Source: Endomicrobiaceae bacterium
Lineage (GTDB): Bacteria > Elusimicrobiota > Endomicrobiia > Endomicrobiales > Endomicrobiaceae
Assembly (NCBI GenBank): GCA_028711215.1
Contig: JAQTSO010000002.1
Coordinates: forward strand, 46,696 to 110,695
DNA length: 64,000 nt
Direction: 5' to 3'
Below are positions 61,534 to 64,000 of this stretch, piece by piece (within the stretch, counting starts at the first letter, position 1; every line of letters starts with the position of its first letter). The notes below the pieces were generated by a model, which did no database searches, was not told the origin of the DNA, and saw only the letters and a list, made by a program, of their open reading frames with translations. The translations under genes and the position numbers were made by a program.

Positions 61534-62043
61534 ATGGCAGTAGAAAGACTTTTAATTTTGATTAAGCCGGATGGAGTAAAAAAATCTCTGACAGGCAATA
61601 TTTTAACAAAACTTTCAGAGGCAAAACTGACAATTATAGGAGTAAAAGCTCTTAAAGTCAGCAAAGAACTTGCATCGGAACATTACAAGCAATTGAGCGA
61701 CAAACCTTTTTTTAACGAGCTTATTGATTACATTCAGGGGAAAATGTATGGCACCCCTTATGACAGAGTATTTGCGTTTGTTTATCAGGGAGAAGATGCA
61801 ATTGCAAGAATGAGAAGAATTGCCGGCGCTACAAATCCTGAGGAAGCAGATCCTGTTTCAATCAGAGGAGCATACGGAAGAATAACAACAAAAGGTGTTT
61901 ATGAAAATGTTGTTCATTGTTCGTCAGATCCTTTAGAAGCCGAAAGAGAAATTAAGTTGTGGTTTAGTCCTGAAGAATTAACGGAAGAAGTATATCCGAC
62001 TAAAGTTGTAGAAGCTTGCACACGGAAAAAAGTTTGGGCGTAA
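61534..62043 (+). CDS. ndk: Nucleoside-diphosphate kinase
   Basis: 169 residues from ATG 61534 (GGGGG right upstream at 61525-61529; an in-frame ATG at 61522 would precede it). Motifs: ERLLILIKPDGVKKSLTG, MRRIAGATNPEEADPVSIRGAYG and the phospho-His in NVVHCSSDPLEAEREIKLWF. It is about 20 residues longer than the E. coli enzyme, with insertions such as MYGTPYDRV and RITTKGVYEN and a C-terminal tail. It balances nucleoside triphosphate pools. Confidence 0.94.
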   Translation: MAVERLLILIKPDGVKKSLTGNILTKLSEAKLTIIGVKALKVSKELASEHYKQLSDKPFFNELIDYIQGKMYGTPYDRVFAFVYQGEDAIARMRRIAGATNPEEADPVSIRGAYGRITTKGVYENVVHCSSDPLEAEREIKLWFSPEELTEEVYPTKVVEACTRKKVWA

Positions 62044-62092
62044 AACAGAAAGCTTAGTCTAAGTTTCAATTTTAATCAAGAGGTAAGTAAAA

Positions 62093-63859
62093 ATGACAAC
62101 ACCGTTACAGAAATGGGTACAGGAAGTATCAGATTTAATGACACCGGACAAAGTTTATTGGATGAATGGTTCTGATGAAGAAGCAAAAGAACTTGCAAAA
62201 ATGGCAGAATCAGAAAAAGTAAACGGTAATCCAATTTTAACTAAATTAAATGATAAGGAATATCCAAATTCTTATTATCACCGGTCAAACCCAAATGATG
62301 TTGCCAGAACAGAGCATTTAACTTTTGTTTGTTTGCCGAACAAAGACGATGTAGGTTCAAACAATATTTGGATGGATCCGAAAGAAGCAAAAGAAAAAAT
62401 GAACGGATTATTTAAAGGTTGTATGAAAGGCAGAACAATGTATGTTATTCCTTTTGTTATGGGAAATCCAAAATCAAATTATGCAAAAAACTGCGTACAG
62501 TTTACAGATTCTCTGTATGTCGCTCTCAGTATGAGAATTATGACAAGAGTCGGAGATGTTGCAGTTGAAAGAATCGGAAATTCTGATGATTTTTTCAAAG
62601 GATACCACTCAATAGGAGACGTTAATCCCGACAGAAGATTTATTATGCATTTCCCGCATGAAAATACAGTTATGAGTTTCGGCTCAGGTTACGGCGGAAA
62701 CGCATTACTCGGTAAGAAATGTTATTCATTAAGAATAGGTTCATATCTTGGCTATAAAGAAGGCTGGCTTGCAGAACATATGATTGTTATAGGAGTTGAA
62801 GATCCTCAAGGCAAAAAAACATATTTTCTCGGGGCATTTCCTTCAGCATGCGGTAAAACAAATTTAGCATTACTTGACCCTGTATTAAAAGGATATAAAG
62901 TTTGGACTATAGGCGATGACATTGCATGGATAAACGTCGGGCCTGACGGTCAACTATATGCAATTAATCCTGAAGCGGGTTTTTTCGGAGTAGCACCGGG
63001 AACAGGTGAAAAAACAAATCCTGTTATGATTGATACTTTAAAAAGTGATAAATTTTTCCCTACGCTTTTTACAAATACTGCAGTAGATAATGATAATAAT
63101 ACACCTTGGTGGGAAGGATTAAGTAAAGAAATCCCTGAAAATATGACAGAATGGCAGGGTGCAAAATATGATAAGACATCAGGAAAACCTGCAGCTCATC
63201 CAAATTCAAGATTTACGGTTTCTGCAAAGTGTTGCCCTACAATGTCAGATGAATTTGAAAATCCTCAGGGAGTACCTATTTCAGGTATTATATTCGGCGG
63301 AAGAAGAGAGAAAACAATGCCGTTAGTTTATGAATGTTCAAGTTGGGATCACGGCGTATTTACGGCTTCAATTATAGGTTCTGAAACAACAGCAGCACAG
63401 GCAGGAGCATCAGGGGTTGTCAGAAGAGACCCGATGGCTATGCTTCCTTTCTGCGGTTATAATATGGCGGATTATTTCACACATTGGTTAAGTTTTAAAA
63501 ACAGAGCAAAAAAACTTCCTAAAATATTTATGGTTAACTGGTTTAGAAAAGATGAAAACGGTAAATTTATGTGGCCGGGTTTCAGAGATAATTCAAGAAT
63601 ATTGAAATGGATGATAGACAGAATTGAAGGTACAGTTGAAGCACAGGAAAAAGAATTAGGCTTATTCCCGAAAATTGAAGACATGGATTTATCAAACTTA
63701 AATATTTCAAAAGAGATAATGGAAAAACTTTTGAGTATTTCAAAAGAAGAATGGAAATCTGAAATAGTTATGATTGAAGAATTCTATGCTAAGTTTGGCG
63801 ATAAGATGCCTAAAGAACTTAAAGATCAATTGGATATATTGAAGAAAAAATTCGCTTAA
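62093..63859 (+). CDS. pckG: GTP-dependent phosphoenolpyruvate carboxykinase
   Basis: 588 residues. Converts oxaloacetate and GTP to PEP, GDP and CO2, or in fermenting bacteria runs the carboxylating way. GTP-type motifs: LGKKCYSLRIGSYLGYKEGWLAEHM, P-loop-like FPSACGKTNLALL with catalytic Cys, DDIAWINVGPDGQLYAINPEAGFFGVAPGT, and the C-terminal WFRKDENGKFMWPGFRDNSRILKWMIDR. AGAGGTAAG precedes ATG 62093. Confidence 0.97.
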   Translation: MTTPLQKWVQEVSDLMTPDKVYWMNGSDEEAKELAKMAESEKVNGNPILTKLNDKEYPNSYYHRSNPNDVARTEHLTFVCLPNKDDVGSNNIWMDPKEAKEKMNGLFKGCMKGRTMYVIPFVMGNPKSNYAKNCVQFTDSLYVALSMRIMTRVGDVAVERIGNSDDFFKGYHSIGDVNPDRRFIMHFPHENTVMSFGSGYGGNALLGKKCYSLRIGSYLGYKEGWLAEHMIVIGVEDPQGKKTYFLGAFPSACGKTNLALLDPVLKGYKVWTIGDDIAWINVGPDGQLYAINPEAGFFGVAPGTGEKTNPVMIDTLKSDKFFPTLFTNTAVDNDNNTPWWEGLSKEIPENMTEWQGAKYDKTSGKPAAHPNSRFTVSAKCCPTMSDEFENPQGVPISGIIFGGRREKTMPLVYECSSWDHGVFTASIIGSETTAAQAGASGVVRRDPMAMLPFCGYNMADYFTHWLSFKNRAKKLPKIFMVNWFRKDENGKFMWPGFRDNSRILKWMIDRIEGTVEAQEKELGLFPKIEDMDLSNLNISKEIMEKLLSISKEEWKSEIVMIEEFYAKFGDKMPKELKDQLDILKKKFA

Positions 63860-63907
63860 TCAGGAAGATTAGATGTTGGGCGGATTTGCAAAGCAAACCG
63901 AAGTAGC

Positions 63908-63936
63908 TGGGAAGTTTGGAAGCTTGGTAACAGCAA
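63908..63936. repeat. AGCTTC-type dispersed repeat, copy 3
   Basis: AGCTGGGAAGTTTGGAAGCTTGG, then GGTAACAGCAAAGAC, resembling copies at 15413 and 47868. It lies in the 63860-63980 gap, whose remaining bases (63937-63980) are a C/A-rich string of AACGGCAAAAGAC type also found before dnaX (3139-3155). Confidence 0.65.
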
Positions 63937-63980
63937 AGACTAAAACGATAACGGCAAAAGACAAAAAGCAAAGGTAAAAA

Positions 63981-64000
63981 ATGGAAAAAGAAAAAGATTT
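63981..64000 (+). CDS. Start of a further gene, truncated by the window edge
   Basis: AAGG at 63971-63974 followed by ATG 63981 and codons for MEKEKD up to the last base. Only six codons are visible, so nothing can be said about the product. Confidence 0.5.

Overview
The window is AT-rich DNA (roughly one third G+C by eye) from a Gram-negative-type bacterium. It encodes lipopolysaccharide functions (Kdo transferase, heptosyltransferase, a DUF374 acyltransferase), beta-barrel outer-membrane proteins, an RND pump with a TolC-like channel and a PorV/PorQ-type protein carrying TPRs. The combination of PorV-like proteins, an array of short type IV pilin-like genes, DUF4416 and GTP-dependent PEP carboxykinase, with very low G+C, suggests Elusimicrobiota (Endomicrobium-like). 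This is inference; no 16S gene is present. Nearly all genes are chromosomal housekeeping genes. I see no prophage, insertion sequence or CRISPR array.

Layout. 1-1562: tandem copies of a membrane-anchored SGNH hydrolase gene (tail of one copy, one intact, one collapsed). 1587-7846: secreted protein, dnaX, a GT39-like membrane protein, recR and a MetH-activation-like protein. 7847-8450: no credible gene, but two long nested inverted repeats. 8451-14608: LPS genes (waaA and a DUF374-heptosyltransferase fusion), DUF4416, MFS transporter, metallophosphoesterase and a small membrane protein. 14629-18655: rsmA, outer-membrane protein, accA, fba and a small membrane protein with a textbook promoter and terminator. 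18728-24457: histidine kinase, two response regulators, PorV-TPR protein and a secreted FlgD/CTD-like domain. 24447-32335 (minus): a kinase, receiver and HD-GYP signalling set run together with lplA, a WecA-like transferase, an FAD enzyme and a GT4 glycosyltransferase. 32460-37711 (minus): tetR-tolC-RND operon without the usual membrane fusion protein.

37817-42558 (minus): membrane protein, porin and clpB under a CIRCE operator. 42723-45268: an isolated 32-residue peptide gene with its own promoter and terminator, then acpS, nnrD and an M20 amidohydrolase. 45294-50703: two TPR proteins, initiator tRNA, PQ-loop protein, a flavoprotein, a P-loop kinase and a PorV protein. 50810-52555: thioredoxin, TlpA-like lipoprotein and thioredoxin reductase as one redox operon. 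52778-53101: a duplicated-motif, lysine-tailed basic protein resembling a nucleoid protein. 53415-55572: four pilin-like genes, two nearly identical, with a probable orphan small transcript between them. 55633-58110 (minus): recN and nadK. 58206-63859: paaK-like ligase, ACT protein, sodium/solute symporter, ndk and pckG. The start of a further gene lies at 63981.

The sigma-70-type promoters are unusually clear (TTGACA, 17 bp, TATAAT-like), as are several Rho-independent terminators, so transcription units can be drawn with fair confidence. The items I consider most worth following are the 32-residue peptide gene, the lysine-tailed repeat protein, the pilin array with its orphan transcript, the large inverted-repeat element, the acyltransferase-heptosyltransferase fusion, the A29-U41 initiator tRNA and the apparently leaderless tetR.
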